Assembly (NCBI RefSeq): GCF_001278075.1
Contig: NZ_CP011340.1
Coordinates: 2,046,001-2,110,000 of the forward strand
Direction of reading: 5' to 3'
From: Streptomyces pristinaespiralis
GTDB lineage: Bacteria > Actinomycetota > Actinomycetes > Streptomycetales > Streptomycetaceae
DNA length: 64,000 nt
Position numbers and translations under genes: made by a program. Below the pieces are notes generated by a model. The model did no database searches. It saw only the letters and a list, made by a program, of their open reading frames with translations, and had not been told where the DNA came from. This document shows positions 33,266 through 42,958 of this stretch, one piece after another (position 1 is the first letter of the stretch; each line of letters begins with the position of its first letter).

Positions 33266-34657
33266 TCACCAGGCGGGTTCGTGCGGAAGGTGCTCGCACG
33301 CGCTCCCGCAGGTCTCCCGGGCGCGGGTGGAGGCGCTCAGCCAGCTGCCGTCCGGGATTCCGTGGATCTTGAGGGTGAGCACGGTCGGGCTCGAACGGAG
33401 CGCGCTGAAGACCGAGACGAACTCGACCCGGTGCACACCGGGCTTCCAGTCGTGCGGGTGCTTCACACTCCAGGTGCCGTCCTCCTTGACGCGGGTCTCC
33501 GCGATCAACCGCCCGCCTTCCAGGACCATCACCTTGCTCACGCCTCGCGCGGCCGTGCCGGAGAACCTCGGCCGGGGGCCGCTCCACGCACCCTCGCGTG
33601 GGCCGAGGACGGCAGGCGCCTCCACGTGGTCGGCGACGGTGAAGCCCACGGCGGCCGCCGGCGACACGCCTCGATCGTCGAGCCCGACGGCCTGCAGGAC
33701 GTGCTCACCTGCGGGCCACGCCACGACGCGCCGCCACATCCACCGGCCCTCCGCGTTGACCGAAGTGCCGCCGATGTACTCGCCGGCGCCGGTGAAGAAC
33801 AGCAGATACGTGGTGCCCGGGTCTGCCGTGCCCGTGAACTTCAGCTGCCCGCTCACCGTCTGCCCGTGCACCGGCGAGACCACGACGGGAGGCCTTCCGG
33901 AGTGGGGCGGGCCGACCAGTGCGGACTCGGGGTGCTGCACCGTGAACTCGGGCAGCACCGGCGGAAAGTCGCCTGGTACCAGGCTCTGGGGGTCGACGAG
34001 GCCCTGCGGGGTGCCCGGAACGGACTGGAGGGCCGTGGCGAACAGTCTGGCCACCTCCCGGGCGCCCGGCTCGTTGAAGTGGGTCGAGTCGATGATCCCT
34101 TCGGGGTGGTTGGGATGCGCCCCGGCGTCCTCCCACCGGAACAGGCCCCTCGCCCTCGTGCAGCCGACCTGCTCCAGCATCCGGGTGGTGAGCAGATTGA
34201 GGTCGACGACCCCCGCCCCGGTCTCCGCGGCCGCGTCCCGCGCGTACTGCGGATATCCGTCGTGCGTGTCCACCACGTTCCCGTGGACGTCGAAGACGCA
34301 GCGCGCGGCGGGGGTGACCACGACCGGTGTCGCCCCTTCGCCGCGGATGGCCTCCACGTAGAGACGCAGATACTCCTTGAACTCACGCGGGCCGTGGTAG
34401 CGGAGAGGTACGTTGACGCGCTGCTCGACGGCCCCGAAGTCGATCGCCACGAAGTCGCCGGGTTCCAGGCTGTTCAGCAGCTTCACGAAGCGGTCGGTGA
34501 AGTAGCCGCGCAGGGTCATCGCGTCGCGCGCGTAGTTCTTGACCTCGTAGCCGGGCCCCAGGAACTCGTGGAGGTACTGCCCCCAGCCGGCCATCGGGGA
34601 TTCGCTCCGGCTGCGCGAGGTGGCGACGGAGTTTCCGAGGATGCAGAACTTGTTCAC
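33266..34657 (-). CDS. SGNH/GDSL-type hydrolase with C-terminal Ig-like repeats
   Basis: The product has 463 residues. The GTG start is supported by AAGGA 6 nt upstream and by an immediate block-I motif (ILGNSVATSRS; serine at residue 10). The block-V-like HFNEPGAREVA supplies the histidine. The arrangement resembles rhamnogalacturonan-acetylesterase-like enzymes that remove acetyl groups from glycans. The last about 200 residues hold two Ig-like modules (SPVHGQTVSGQLKFTGTADPG and LGPREGAWSGPRPRFSGTAARG). No signal peptide is visible, which is odd for a glycan esterase with Ig modules. It lies last in the leftward Stealth locus, 8 bp after the preceding stop, suggesting it edits the same polymer. 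Confidence 0.78.
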   Translation of the reverse strand: MNKFCILGNSVATSRSRSESPMAGWGQYLHEFLGPGYEVKNYARDAMTLRGYFTDRFVKLLNSLEPGDFVAIDFGAVEQRVNVPLRYHGPREFKEYLRLYVEAIRGEGATPVVVTPAARCVFDVHGNVVDTHDGYPQYARDAAAETGAGVVDLNLLTTRMLEQVGCTRARGLFRWEDAGAHPNHPEGIIDSTHFNEPGAREVARLFATALQSVPGTPQGLVDPQSLVPGDFPPVLPEFTVQHPESALVGPPHSGRPPVVVSPVHGQTVSGQLKFTGTADPGTTYLLFFTGAGEYIGGTSVNAEGRWMWRRVVAWPAGEHVLQAVGLDDRGVSPAAAVGFTVADHVEAPAVLGPREGAWSGPRPRFSGTAARGVSKVMVLEGGRLIAETRVKEDGTWSVKHPHDWKPGVHRVEFVSVFSALRSSPTVLTLKIHGIPDGSWLSASTRARETCGSACEHLPHEPAW

Positions 34658-34665
34658 GCTGTTCC

Positions 34666-37530
34666 TTACAGAGGCCAGCCGGGAAGGTGGCCGGCATGGA
34701 AGAGTCGGTTGCGCGCCGATCCCGCCTCGAACTGGCTGGCGATCGGGAAATAGCTGGGAAGGAAGGCGGCGAGCGTCGCGTCCTGCTCGTCCTCCGAGAC
34801 GTCGCCGTCGTGGAAGTCGTTCAGACAGAACACGTCGTTGGAGCGCGCCGAGAGCAGGTGGTTGAGCTTCTTGACCTGCTCGCTGATACCGACGTTCACG
34901 AAGCCGCTGGAGATGCTGCCCGGCACGCTGCGTTCGGTGTAGTAGCCGAAGTAGTGGTGCAGCGAGGAGGCGACCGACACGTCGGAGCGGTCCCTCAGCT
35001 GGCTCGCGGCCGTGGCCCGCAACTGGTCGGGGAAGGTCCGTTCGAGGTCGTACATCACGCTGCGCCGCAGCGGGTGCGGCGCGTGGATGAACGAATTGAC
35101 CAGCAGACGCCCGAACGCCCAGGAGACGAGCTCCCTGTTGTTCTTCGCCGCGCTGCGGCTGTATTCGTCGGTCGGCCGGACCGGGTTCATGGGGATGGCG
35201 TTCGACGACATGAAGTGCTTCGACTGCCCGTTGCCGAGGAAGAAGAGGCTCGGCTGGATCGGCTTGGCCACGAAGACGTCGTCGTTGAAATACAGGAACT
35301 GCTCGGACAGATCCTCGATGTGGTGCATCCGGCTCTCGATGGCGTGCGAGTTGTACGTGGGCAGCACGCCGTCGTCGCCGAAGATCTCGGTGTGGTCGAC
35401 CACCCTTACCCGCGGGTGCGCGGGGTCGAGCCAGGCCGGCACCTGTCGGTCCGTCACGATGTAGATGTTGCGGATCCACGGCGCGTACATGTCCAGCGAC
35501 CGCAGGGAGTAGCGCAGTTCGTCGCGGTTGCGGAAGCGCGCGGCGCTGGCCGCGGCGTCCTCCGTGTCCATGCCCTTCGCGGCGAGCACCGCGTTCTTCC
35601 GCTCCAGCCAGTCGACGTCCGATCCGTCGACCCAGGTGTAGACGGCGTCGATGGGGAAGGCGACGTCGTGGTGCAGGGTCTGCTCGAACGGGGTGATCGT
35701 CGGATACCTGCGCCCGCCAAGGACCGTGGGCACCCGGGTCAGCGCCTCCTTGGGGATCCGGGATCCGATCAGGGTGCGCAGCGGTGAGGTGATGTGGTCG
35801 GGCTCCTCCGGGTCCTCCTCCCAGAAGGAGATCGTGCACCCGTAGGCCGCCCCCAGCCGCAGGGTGCGCGCGGGGGTGACCACGTTCTGGTAGACCCGCA
35901 CGCCGGCGCAGGGCGTGTTCACATGCTCGGTGGCCATCGAGGCCAGCGTCGTCGTCATGGCGGCGTCGGAGTCGTTGAGCAGGGCCATGTACACGGCCTG
36001 GCCCTGGCAGCTGTCGGCGAGGGCCTTGAGCGCCGCCTCCCGCTGTCCCACGAAGACGGCGAGGCTGTGCCTGATCTTGGACGTACGCGTCACGAAGTAC
36101 GGGATTCCGCCCTGTTCGAGGGCGTTCGCGGCCAGGGCAAGGTTGGCCTGCATCACGTCGAACGGCGTCTCGGCGTCGGTGACCCGGCAGATCTGTCCCC
36201 CGTCCCGCACGAGCCCCGTCGCGCCCTGGAGGACGCGCTGCTCCGCGTTCGCGAGACGGCGGGAGTGCCGGGTGCTCGGCGGCGCGGCGGCGGCCGGCCG
36301 CCCCTTGCCGTCGACTCCGCAGTGCAGGGCGTACGCCGCCACACGCTCCGCCTTCATCAGCTCGCGGCGGCCGGAGGACAGATCGGCCCGCAGCGCGGCG
36401 AGCAGCATCTCCCACCCGTCCGTGGGCCGGAACCTGGCGGCGTACGCGGCGGCCGACCGGCCCATCGAATGGCGCATCTCCTGCTGCTCGATCACCGCGG
36501 TCAGGACCGACGCGAGGGCCTCGACGTCCCCCGGGGTCACCAGCAGGCCGGTCTGGCCCTCCATCACGACGTCGCGGGTGACGCCCGGCGCGTCGTAGGC
36601 GATGACCGGGACCCCCGCCGCCTGCGCCTCCATGAGGGAGAGACCGACGGCGTCCTCGTCGGCGATGCTCACCGCGATGCTCGCCTTCGCCCACTCCTCC
36701 GCCAGGTGGGGCGCCTCGCCGATGAACTGCACACTGCTCTGGAGACCCAGCTGGTCCCGGCGCTGCCGCAGGGCCCTGCCGTACGGCCCGTCACCGAGGA
36801 TGCGCAGCGTCCACATGGGGTGGAGGCCGCTGACCTTGGCCCAGGCGGCGAGCACGTCGCCCGTCCGCGACCCCTTCTCCAGCCGGGAAGCCATGGTCAC
36901 CATGCGCGTCTCCAGGGTGGAGCGCGGGCGGAAGCCCTCGGGCAGGCCCGGCGGCAGGTGCGTCAGCCTGGCCGCACCGGGGCCGAAGGTGTCGGCGAAC
37001 CACTGCTCCGAGCGCGCGCCGGAGAAGGTGAGGGCGTCGCACCGTGCGCCGTACAGGGCCAGGGGCTCCCGCTCCGCTCCCCCGCTCTCCACGGCGCGCT
37101 GCTCATGGTGGACGGTGAGCACGCGTGCGGGCGCGAACCGGGCCACGTAGGCGAGCAGCGCCGGAGAGGTGGGGACGATGACGTCCGCGTCGATGCCCTG
37201 GAGGAAGTACTCCAGTTCGATGTCGGCGAGCCGGTGGTACAGGCCGTCCCAGCGCCGTTCGACGATCTCGCTGGGCATGGCGGCCAGCGCCGCCCCGGTC
37301 GTGGCGTCCGGTCCCGAGCCGCGCACGGCCTGGTGGACCGGGTCCGCCGCCTCGACGAGGAACTGGACGGCGACCCGCTCGTCCGGGGAGACGAAACGCC
37401 TGCGCCTCGCCTTGAAGACGCTGACGACACGGACCTCATGGCGGTCGGCGAGCAGGGACGCATGCTGGAACACGGCGCGTTCGGCATCGCTCATGACATC
37501 CGCACGCGCCAGCAGGAACGCGATCTTCAT
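34666..37530 (-). CDS. Glycosyltransferase (GT4)-Stealth phosphotransferase fusion
   Basis: A 954-residue bifunctional protein. Residues about 1-400 form a GT-B glycosyltransferase family 4 enzyme, with MASRLEKGSRTGDVL (donor domain) and the EX7E-like section LSLMEAQAAGVPVIAYDAPG. Residues about 625-954 contain the four Stealth regions: CR1 (FPIDAVYTWVDGSD), CR2 (RNRDELRYSLRSLDMYAPW through LPTYNSHAIESRMHHI), CR3 (IHAPHPLRRSVMYDL) and CR4 (CLNDFHDGDV). Stealth enzymes transfer sugar-1-phosphate from nucleotide sugars to build phosphodiester-linked glycans, so this protein could add both glycosidic and phosphodiester links. The central segment (400-620) has no clear family. ATG 37530 gives the expected GT start MKIAFLLARAD. 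Confidence 0.88.
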   Translation of the reverse strand: MKIAFLLARADVMSDAERAVFQHASLLADRHEVRVVSVFKARRRRFVSPDERVAVQFLVEAADPVHQAVRGSGPDATTGAALAAMPSEIVERRWDGLYHRLADIELEYFLQGIDADVIVPTSPALLAYVARFAPARVLTVHHEQRAVESGGAEREPLALYGARCDALTFSGARSEQWFADTFGPGAARLTHLPPGLPEGFRPRSTLETRMVTMASRLEKGSRTGDVLAAWAKVSGLHPMWTLRILGDGPYGRALRQRRDQLGLQSSVQFIGEAPHLAEEWAKASIAVSIADEDAVGLSLMEAQAAGVPVIAYDAPGVTRDVVMEGQTGLLVTPGDVEALASVLTAVIEQQEMRHSMGRSAAAYAARFRPTDGWEMLLAALRADLSSGRRELMKAERVAAYALHCGVDGKGRPAAAAPPSTRHSRRLANAEQRVLQGATGLVRDGGQICRVTDAETPFDVMQANLALAANALEQGGIPYFVTRTSKIRHSLAVFVGQREAALKALADSCQGQAVYMALLNDSDAAMTTTLASMATEHVNTPCAGVRVYQNVVTPARTLRLGAAYGCTISFWEEDPEEPDHITSPLRTLIGSRIPKEALTRVPTVLGGRRYPTITPFEQTLHHDVAFPIDAVYTWVDGSDVDWLERKNAVLAAKGMDTEDAAASAARFRNRDELRYSLRSLDMYAPWIRNIYIVTDRQVPAWLDPAHPRVRVVDHTEIFGDDGVLPTYNSHAIESRMHHIEDLSEQFLYFNDDVFVAKPIQPSLFFLGNGQSKHFMSSNAIPMNPVRPTDEYSRSAAKNNRELVSWAFGRLLVNSFIHAPHPLRRSVMYDLERTFPDQLRATAASQLRDRSDVSVASSLHHYFGYYTERSVPGSISSGFVNVGISEQVKKLNHLLSARSNDVFCLNDFHDGDVSEDEQDATLAAFLPSYFPIASQFEAGSARNRLFHAGHLPGWPL

Positions 37531-37540
37531 AAAGAACCCT

Positions 37541-38485
37541 CTACTTGCCCTCTGCCTCACGGCTGCAGGTGAGCCGGAAGTTGCCCGCCGGCGTGTAGCG
37601 GGGCTCGACCACCATCAGCCGCTCCCGCTGCGGAGCGACCGTGACCTTGCGCATGCCGAACACCTTGCCGGGGTCGCGCACGTCGTGCAGTCGCCTGGCC
37701 AGCCGCAGCGGACGCCTGCGGCCCCCGGGGTGCACCATGACGTCCCAGTGCACGCGCCGACCGCTGTCGGGGACCATCTCGGACAGCGGCACCTCGACCC
37801 GCCACAGTCCCGGGACCGTCTCGAACAGGGGCCGCTCGATGCTGTGTCCGGCGGCCACGAACTCGGCCACCGGGCTGTCGGCGCGCACGCCGTAGAGGTA
37901 GAGGTCCAACTCCACCCCGGAGTGGGCCGTGTGGACGTTCGCGACCTCGGCCGCCGGGCTGGCCTCGCTGCACACGACCCGCGCGTCGCCGCGCACGGTG
38001 CGGCCCACGCGGTAGCGGTCGCCGGTGACCGGCGAGACGCTCATCGCCCCGGTCGGGCCGCCGGTGGGAGCGGGAAGCTCACGGAGCAGCAGGGGCAGCC
38101 GGCGCGATCTGTTCCCGGCGGCGACCCGCAGCCGCAGCTTCCAGCGTCCGCGCCCGACCGGCAGTCCGCCGGCCTGCTCCCCGAAGAGGACGGCCGCGTC
38201 CATCAGCAGACGGCCTCCGCTCTCGTACACCCTCGCGGGCACCCGGTGGCGGCTGCCACGGCGCCGGACGAGGATCTCCGCGCTGTCCGCCGTCTCGAGG
38301 GACGGCGGCAGCACGGCGTGGAGGTTGAGCGTCTGGCCGTCGAGGAGTGCCGCGTAGCGCAGCACGGCGGTGCTGCTCTCCCGCCGGGGCAGGAAGAAGC
38401 GGGTCATCACCCTGAGGCGGACGGCGCCGAAGCGGGCGCGGACGCCACGGCGCGCGGCGCCCAGGCGTCTGCGGACACGGCTCAT
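37541..38485 (-). CDS. Unrecognised beta-rich protein in the Stealth locus
   Basis: A 314-residue protein with an arginine-rich N-terminus (SRVRRRLGAARRGVRARFG) and no signal peptide. The body looks like two beta-sandwich-type repeats, with similar strands LLRELPAPTGGPTGAMSVSPV and FRLTCSREAEGK-type ends. Related segments occur at the C-terminus of some glycosyltransferases, so an accessory glycan-binding role is possible. The ATG overlaps the stop of the upstream Stealth gene by four bases (ATGA), and the GT4-Stealth gene starts 11 bp after its stop, so all three form one unit. No function is recognised. Confidence 0.6.
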   Translation of the reverse strand: MSRVRRRLGAARRGVRARFGAVRLRVMTRFFLPRRESSTAVLRYAALLDGQTLNLHAVLPPSLETADSAEILVRRRGSRHRVPARVYESGGRLLMDAAVLFGEQAGGLPVGRGRWKLRLRVAAGNRSRRLPLLLRELPAPTGGPTGAMSVSPVTGDRYRVGRTVRGDARVVCSEASPAAEVANVHTAHSGVELDLYLYGVRADSPVAEFVAAGHSIERPLFETVPGLWRVEVPLSEMVPDSGRRVHWDVMVHPGGRRRPLRLARRLHDVRDPGKVFGMRKVTVAPQRERLMVVEPRYTPAGNFRLTCSREAEGK

Positions 38486-40308
38486 GCGCTCAGCCCCAGG
38501 CCGCCGGTACGCGGGGCCTCGAGCGCGTCGGCGCCTGCCTGCTCGTACGGGCTGGGAACGGGGAAGTACGTGTTCAGGAACGTGTCGATCATGCGCGCCT
38601 GGGCATCGGGGTCGTCGGCCACGACGGTGTCGTTGATGCAGAACGTGTCGAAGTCCCGCTTCGCGAGCAGCGAGTTCAGACGCCGCTGGGCGAGCTTGTC
38701 CGCGAGGTCGATGTAGACGTACCGGATGTCGCCGACGGTCGCCCGGGCGGAGTGGTACGCGTAGTAGTGGTGCAGCGACGAGGCGATGGGCACGTCGTGC
38801 GGTGAGCGGAAGCGGGAGTGCTGGGTGACCCGGTGCGCCTGGGCGTAGACCTGCTCGATCTCGTCGAGGACGCTGCGCCGCAGGGCGTGCGGGGTGTGCT
38901 TCATCTTCTGCGAGATGACCGTGCCGAACTGCTGGGCGATCAAGCCTCGGCTGTTCTTGCCGGCCGCGTTCACCGGCAGGTCGTCGGGGCCCGCGCTGCC
39001 CGAGGGGATCAGCGCCTTGGACATGAAGAACTTGGTCAGTCCGTTGGGGTGGAAGAACTGCCCGGGCCGGACGGGACGGCCGAAGAAGACGTCGTCGTTC
39101 AGGTACAGGAAGTGCTCGGCGAGGTTCGGTATGTGGTGCAGCTGGCTCTCGATCGCGTGCGAGTTGAAGGTCGGCAGCGCGTCCGGGTCCGAGAAGATCT
39201 CACGGTGGTCCACGACCCGCAGTCCGGGGTGGTCGGTGTTCAGCCACCTCGGCACCTGGCCCGCGGTGACGAGGTGGATCCGGCGCACCCACGGGGCGTA
39301 CTGGTGAAGGGCGCGAAGGGAGAAGAGGAGTTCGTCGCGGCTGGTGTAGCGGGAGTCGTTGGCGGCCTGCTCGTGCAGGGGCGGCGCGTCGGCCTCGGTC
39401 TTCCCGTCGCGCACCGCGTCCCTGACGGCACGCCACTTCGGGTCGTCGCCGTCGACCCAGGTGTAGACGACGTCGATCGGGAAGAGGTGGTCCTCGGGGA
39501 GCGGCGCCGCGAACTCGGGGAGCGTACGGGCGTAGCCGGTCGTGTAGGCGGGCGGGACGGTGCTGAACAGCGTCTGCGGAGCCCATCCGGTCTCCCGGGC
39601 CGCCGGCACCTCGGTCACCACGCGGTTGGGTCGCGGAGCGACGAGCCGGCCGTCGGACTCCGTCCAGAACTCGAGGTCACAGCCGGACTCCGCGCCGAAG
39701 ACGAGTTCGCCGGTCGGGTCGCACACGTACCAGGCCAGGCGCAGGACCTTCGTTGACGTCAGCCGGCGCCAGGTCTTCGCGGAGGCTCCCGGGTGCATCC
39801 GGGCGGCGCTGGTGCCGACGTAACCGGGGTTGCGTCCGAACACCAGCCGCAGCACTTCCTCCACGTCGCCCCTGGAACCGGAGGGCACGGCCACGCACGG
39901 AAGGGGGCCGGACACGCCGCGGACGCAGAAGTAGTCGATGTCCGCGGCCTCGAGGGCGGCGACGACGATGTGCAGGTTCCGCGCCCGTGCGGCCCATGCG
40001 GTCGCTCCGGGCACAAGGGTGGCACGGGCGTGCCTGCCGCCCACCTTCACGACCTTGAGCAGCGCGGCGGCACTGTGGCGGGCCGGCTTGCGGCGCCCGC
40101 CGAGCATCCAGACGACCGTGGCGGTTCGCACCGCGTCGGCGAGCGCCAGTGCGGCCATGACGGCGTTACGCAGCGGCTGCGGGACCCGCCGGACAATCTT
40201 CCTACGCGCACGGACCGGCACGAGAGATCGATAAGTCGACACAAGCGCACTGGCCTCGGGGTTATCGAGGCTGACCACTGAACTACCGCACCATCCCAGA
40301 CGAGGCAC
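38482..40308 (-). CDS. Stealth-family sugar-phosphate transferase (start uncertain)
   Basis: Up to 608 residues. Stealth CR1 (FPIDVVYTWVDGDD), CR2 (TSRDELLFSLRALHQYAPW to LPTFNSHAIESQLHHI), CR3 (HTPHALRRSVLDEIEQ) and CR4 (TFCINDTVVADDP) occupy roughly residues 275-585. The first 250 residues include a domain about 110-240 (IDYFCVRGVSGPLPCVAVP) like that found in other Stealth proteins. The predicted activity is hexose-1-phosphate transfer in wall glycopolymer synthesis. GTG codons at 40308, 40278 and near 40241 are all possible starts and none has a good ribosome site. It is the first gene of the leftward Stealth unit. Confidence 0.87.
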   Translation of the reverse strand: MPRLGWCGSSVVSLDNPEASALVSTYRSLVPVRARRKIVRRVPQPLRNAVMAALALADAVRTATVVWMLGGRRKPARHSAAALLKVVKVGGRHARATLVPGATAWAARARNLHIVVAALEAADIDYFCVRGVSGPLPCVAVPSGSRGDVEEVLRLVFGRNPGYVGTSAARMHPGASAKTWRRLTSTKVLRLAWYVCDPTGELVFGAESGCDLEFWTESDGRLVAPRPNRVVTEVPAARETGWAPQTLFSTVPPAYTTGYARTLPEFAAPLPEDHLFPIDVVYTWVDGDDPKWRAVRDAVRDGKTEADAPPLHEQAANDSRYTSRDELLFSLRALHQYAPWVRRIHLVTAGQVPRWLNTDHPGLRVVDHREIFSDPDALPTFNSHAIESQLHHIPNLAEHFLYLNDDVFFGRPVRPGQFFHPNGLTKFFMSKALIPSGSAGPDDLPVNAAGKNSRGLIAQQFGTVISQKMKHTPHALRRSVLDEIEQVYAQAHRVTQHSRFRSPHDVPIASSLHHYYAYHSARATVGDIRYVYIDLADKLAQRRLNSLLAKRDFDTFCINDTVVADDPDAQARMIDTFLNTYFPVPSPYEQAGADALEAPRTGGLGLSA

Positions 40309-40406
40309 GCCGCGCCCCTGCCAGCGGCGCTGCTGCAGATTGGCGGCCCGGCGCGGTCGTCACGGCCCCCCCATGAGACGCACACCCAAGATCGACAGAG
40401 AAACCG

Positions 40407-40436
40407 ATCACCCCACTTTGAAGTGATCGATCACGC
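40407..40436. promoter_or_regulatory. Inverted-repeat region upstream of the Stealth unit
   Basis: CGATCAC (40407-40413) is inverted as GTGATCG (40425-40431), and GTGATCGATCAC (40425-40436) is itself a 12-bp palindrome. The surrounding 100 bp is the most AT-rich stretch of this area, between the end of the beta-propeller-like gene and the first Stealth gene. It may be an operator or a terminator-promoter junction. Confidence 0.35.
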
Positions 40437-40445
40437 GCAGGATCT

Positions 40446-41516
40446 TCACATTTTCTTTCGCCATTTGTCCAGTAGAAAACCTTCATCCGACACCTTCTGT
40501 CGGGTAAGCCACAGCTGATGCCGATCCGCCAGGGCGGCAGCGACCATGCGGCCGTCGGTTCCCGTGCACACGGCCGGCACCACGGACGGCGCGCCGGTGT
40601 CGGTCTCCGACCACCACGCGCCCGCCGATTCCTGCTCGGTGGGATGTGCCGTGAAGGAGACCCGCCCGGGACCGGACTCCTGGGCCAGGACCGTGCAGTC
40701 GTATCCGCCGATCACGGCGCGGGTCGCCACCAGCGGCCCGGCGCCGACGGCCTGCACGAGCGGGTGCGCGTAGGGCGAACGCCCCGGGGCCCAGACGTTG
40801 ACGACTCCCCCGCCGTCGAGGAAGTACAGCGAGACGGAGCCGGAGCTGGTCGCGAGGGCGGTGAACGCGCCCGGCGCCGCGACGGCGTCGAGCTGACCGC
40901 TCAGGACGAACTTGCCGCCGTCCTCCTCCTGCGTGAACCACCGGATCGCGCGCGCTCCCGGCACGAAGAGCTGCACCCGGCCCGCGCCGTCGGTCGCCGC
41001 AGCCAGAAGATCGCCGGTCCTCGCACCCCCGAGGTCCTGCCAGCCGCGCCAGCCCCGAGCGCTCTGCACCCGGCAGCTCACACCGCCGCCGCCGTTGCGC
41101 ACGAAGACACAGAGCCGGCCGTCGGCGTCTACGGCCGCGGCGGGATGCCCCGTCCACGGACCGGTCCTGTTCGGATGCCCCAGCGACGTCCACCCCAGCA
41201 CCGGCCGTCCGGTCTGGAACTGCACGGCGTGCGTCAACTCCACCTCGTCGCCCGAGCCGGTACGACGAATGCCTACGAGATGGACATATCGGTCCACGCC
41301 TTGAGCGACCGTCAGGTCGGCGGTGAGCCCGTCATGGGCCAGCCGGTCCGGCTCCGACCACCCCGAGCGGCCTTCGGTCCAGCGCAGCACCGCACCCTCG
41401 ACGGGTGCGTAGGCACTGAAAAGCCCTTCTTTTCCGCAGGTCAGCCACGAACCCGTCAGAAGGGAGGCACCGAGCGTGCCGTCCTCGCGGGACGGGCGGG
41501 TGCGTGCAGTAGCCAT
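40446..41516 (-). CDS. Beta-propeller-like protein A (paralogue of the gene at 42959-44047)
   Basis: About 356 residues with repeated blades of the PLL/tachylectin-like lectin or sialidase-like type. Repeated words are GRLCVFVRNGGGGVSCRVQ, GRVQLFVPGARAIRWFT and GSVSLYFLDGGGVVNVWAPG, each followed by a Trp-rich turn. No signal peptide and no catalytic motif are visible. Starts at 41516 (ATG) and 41558 (GTG) are possible. It is closely similar along its whole length to the gene on the other side of the LCP gene. It probably binds glycan; this is inference from fold and context. Confidence 0.65.
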   Translation of the reverse strand: MATARTRPSREDGTLGASLLTGSWLTCGKEGLFSAYAPVEGAVLRWTEGRSGWSEPDRLAHDGLTADLTVAQGVDRYVHLVGIRRTGSGDEVELTHAVQFQTGRPVLGWTSLGHPNRTGPWTGHPAAAVDADGRLCVFVRNGGGGVSCRVQSARGWRGWQDLGGARTGDLLAAATDGAGRVQLFVPGARAIRWFTQEEDGGKFVLSGQLDAVAAPGAFTALATSSGSVSLYFLDGGGVVNVWAPGRSPYAHPLVQAVGAGPLVATRAVIGGYDCTVLAQESGPGRVSFTAHPTEQESAGAWWSETDTGAPSVVPAVCTGTDGRMVAAALADRHQLWLTRQKVSDEGFLLDKWRKKM

Positions 41517-41762
41517 CTCAATCCAGTGCGTAGAAAAGGACCGGTCGGGTTCATTCACCCGTTGATCGTTGGATCACCATAGTGTGTTCACTGTACGATC
41601 ACTTCCGCCGCTGCCCTGCTCGGGGTACGCACTTCGGAAACCGAAAGCCGTCCCCACCGGCCCGATCGTGCGCCTTCGCGACAGCAGCCTCCCCCATGAA
41701 CGGCCATCACGGCGACGCGATGACACATGCCCGGACGGGCTCAGCACGAAGGTTGGACGACC

Positions 41763-42818
41763 ATGACTGACGAAGGTGGCCGCAGGAAACGGGGCCGGAC
41801 CCGGAAGCGACCCGTGCTCCGCATCGTTCTAGGGACACTGCTGGTACTCGTCCTCGCGGCGGCCGGCACCGGCTACTGGCTGTACAGCCGCCTCGACGGC
41901 AACATCGAGTCGATCGACATCGACGACGCCGTCAACGGCGAACGGCCGGAGAAGCTCGCCACCGGCGCCCGGGACATCCTCGTGCTCGGCTCCGACTCAC
42001 GCTCGGGCGACAACAAGGGCCTGGCGGGCGGCGACGTGGGCGGCACCGCGCGCTCCGACACGGCGATGGTGGTCCACATACCCGAGGGCCGGCAGCAGGC
42101 CGTCGCCGTGAGCATCCCGCGCGACACCCTGGTGAGCCGGCCCGAGTGCACCAAGAAGGACGGCTCCAAGCTCCCTGCCGCGGAGCGGGTGATGTTCAAC
42201 TCCGTCTACACCAGCGCCGGTCCCGCGTGTGTGATCAGCACCGTGGAGAAGATGTCCGGTGTCCGGATCGACCACTACATGGAGATCGACTTCTCCGGGT
42301 TCAAGGAACTGGTCGACGCGATAGGCGGCGTGACCGTCGACGTGAAGGAACCGATCCACGACGAGGAGTCCGGCCTCGACCTCACGGCCGGATCCCACAA
42401 GCTCGACGGCACGCAGTCCCTGGCGTTCGTCAGGACCCGGCACGGCATCGGCGACGGCAGCGATCTCGGCCGCATCGGCCTCCAGCAGCAGTTCATGATG
42501 GCGCTGCTCAGCGAGGTGAAGTCGCAGGACCTGCTGGGCAGTCCCGCCAAGTCGTTCAAGATCGCCGACTCGCTGACCCAGTCGCTGACGACCGACTCCG
42601 GGCTCGACTCCCTCACGAAACTCGCCGAGTTCGCCCGCAGCATGGACGGCGTCGACCCCGCCTCGATGGAGACGATCATGCTGCCCGTCGCCTACGACAA
42701 GGTGGACCCGAACCGGGTCGTGGCCGCCGAACCCCAGGCGACCGAGCTGTGGAAGGCGATCCGCGAGGACTCCGAGATCCCGGAATCCGCGAAGAAGTCG
42801 CCCGCGACGGGCGGCTGA
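41763..42818 (+). CDS. LCP (LytR-CpsA-Psr) family glycopolymer transferase
   Basis: A 351-residue membrane-anchored enzyme that attaches phosphate-linked glycopolymers to peptidoglycan. A basic N-terminus precedes one membrane helix (RIVLGTLLVLVLAAAGTGYWL). The LCP domain follows: DILVLGSDSRSGDNKG, RSDTAMVVHIPEG, AVSIPRDTLVSRPEC (arginine and aspartate contacting the lipid pyrophosphate), and IGGVTVDV. The C-terminal LAFVRTRHGIGDGSDLGRI holds the conserved arginines. Its place between two propeller-like genes and next to the Stealth unit suggests it anchors the Stealth-made polymer to the wall. A strong hairpin follows. Confidence 0.92.
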   Translation: MTDEGGRRKRGRTRKRPVLRIVLGTLLVLVLAAAGTGYWLYSRLDGNIESIDIDDAVNGERPEKLATGARDILVLGSDSRSGDNKGLAGGDVGGTARSDTAMVVHIPEGRQQAVAVSIPRDTLVSRPECTKKDGSKLPAAERVMFNSVYTSAGPACVISTVEKMSGVRIDHYMEIDFSGFKELVDAIGGVTVDVKEPIHDEESGLDLTAGSHKLDGTQSLAFVRTRHGIGDGSDLGRIGLQQQFMMALLSEVKSQDLLGSPAKSFKIADSLTQSLTTDSGLDSLTKLAEFARSMDGVDPASMETIMLPVAYDKVDPNRVVAAEPQATELWKAIREDSEIPESAKKSPATGG

Positions 42819-42833
42819 CGGACCGCCGGCCGA

Positions 42834-42874
42834 GGAAGCCACGGCGACCGCGCCTCGCGCACGCCGTGGCTTCC
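42834..42874. terminator. 13-bp perfect stem hairpin after the LCP gene
   Basis: GGAAGCCACGGCG (42834-42846) pairs perfectly with CGCCGTGGCTTCC (42862-42874) around a 15-base loop, between the LCP stop and the stop of the convergent propeller-like gene. Confidence 0.78.
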
Positions 42875-42958
42875 GCGTCCCCGCTCAGGCCCGGCCCTCC
42901 GGCCGCCCGGCCCCTCCGGTCAACGATCGCGAGGACTTCGGGCCCGCCCCCGGCGGCC

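Noticed and set aside
35794..37572. A 592-codon plus-strand frame opposite the GT4-Stealth gene
   Set aside because: It lacks recognisable motifs and has Arg/Gly/His-rich composition typical of a shadow frame.
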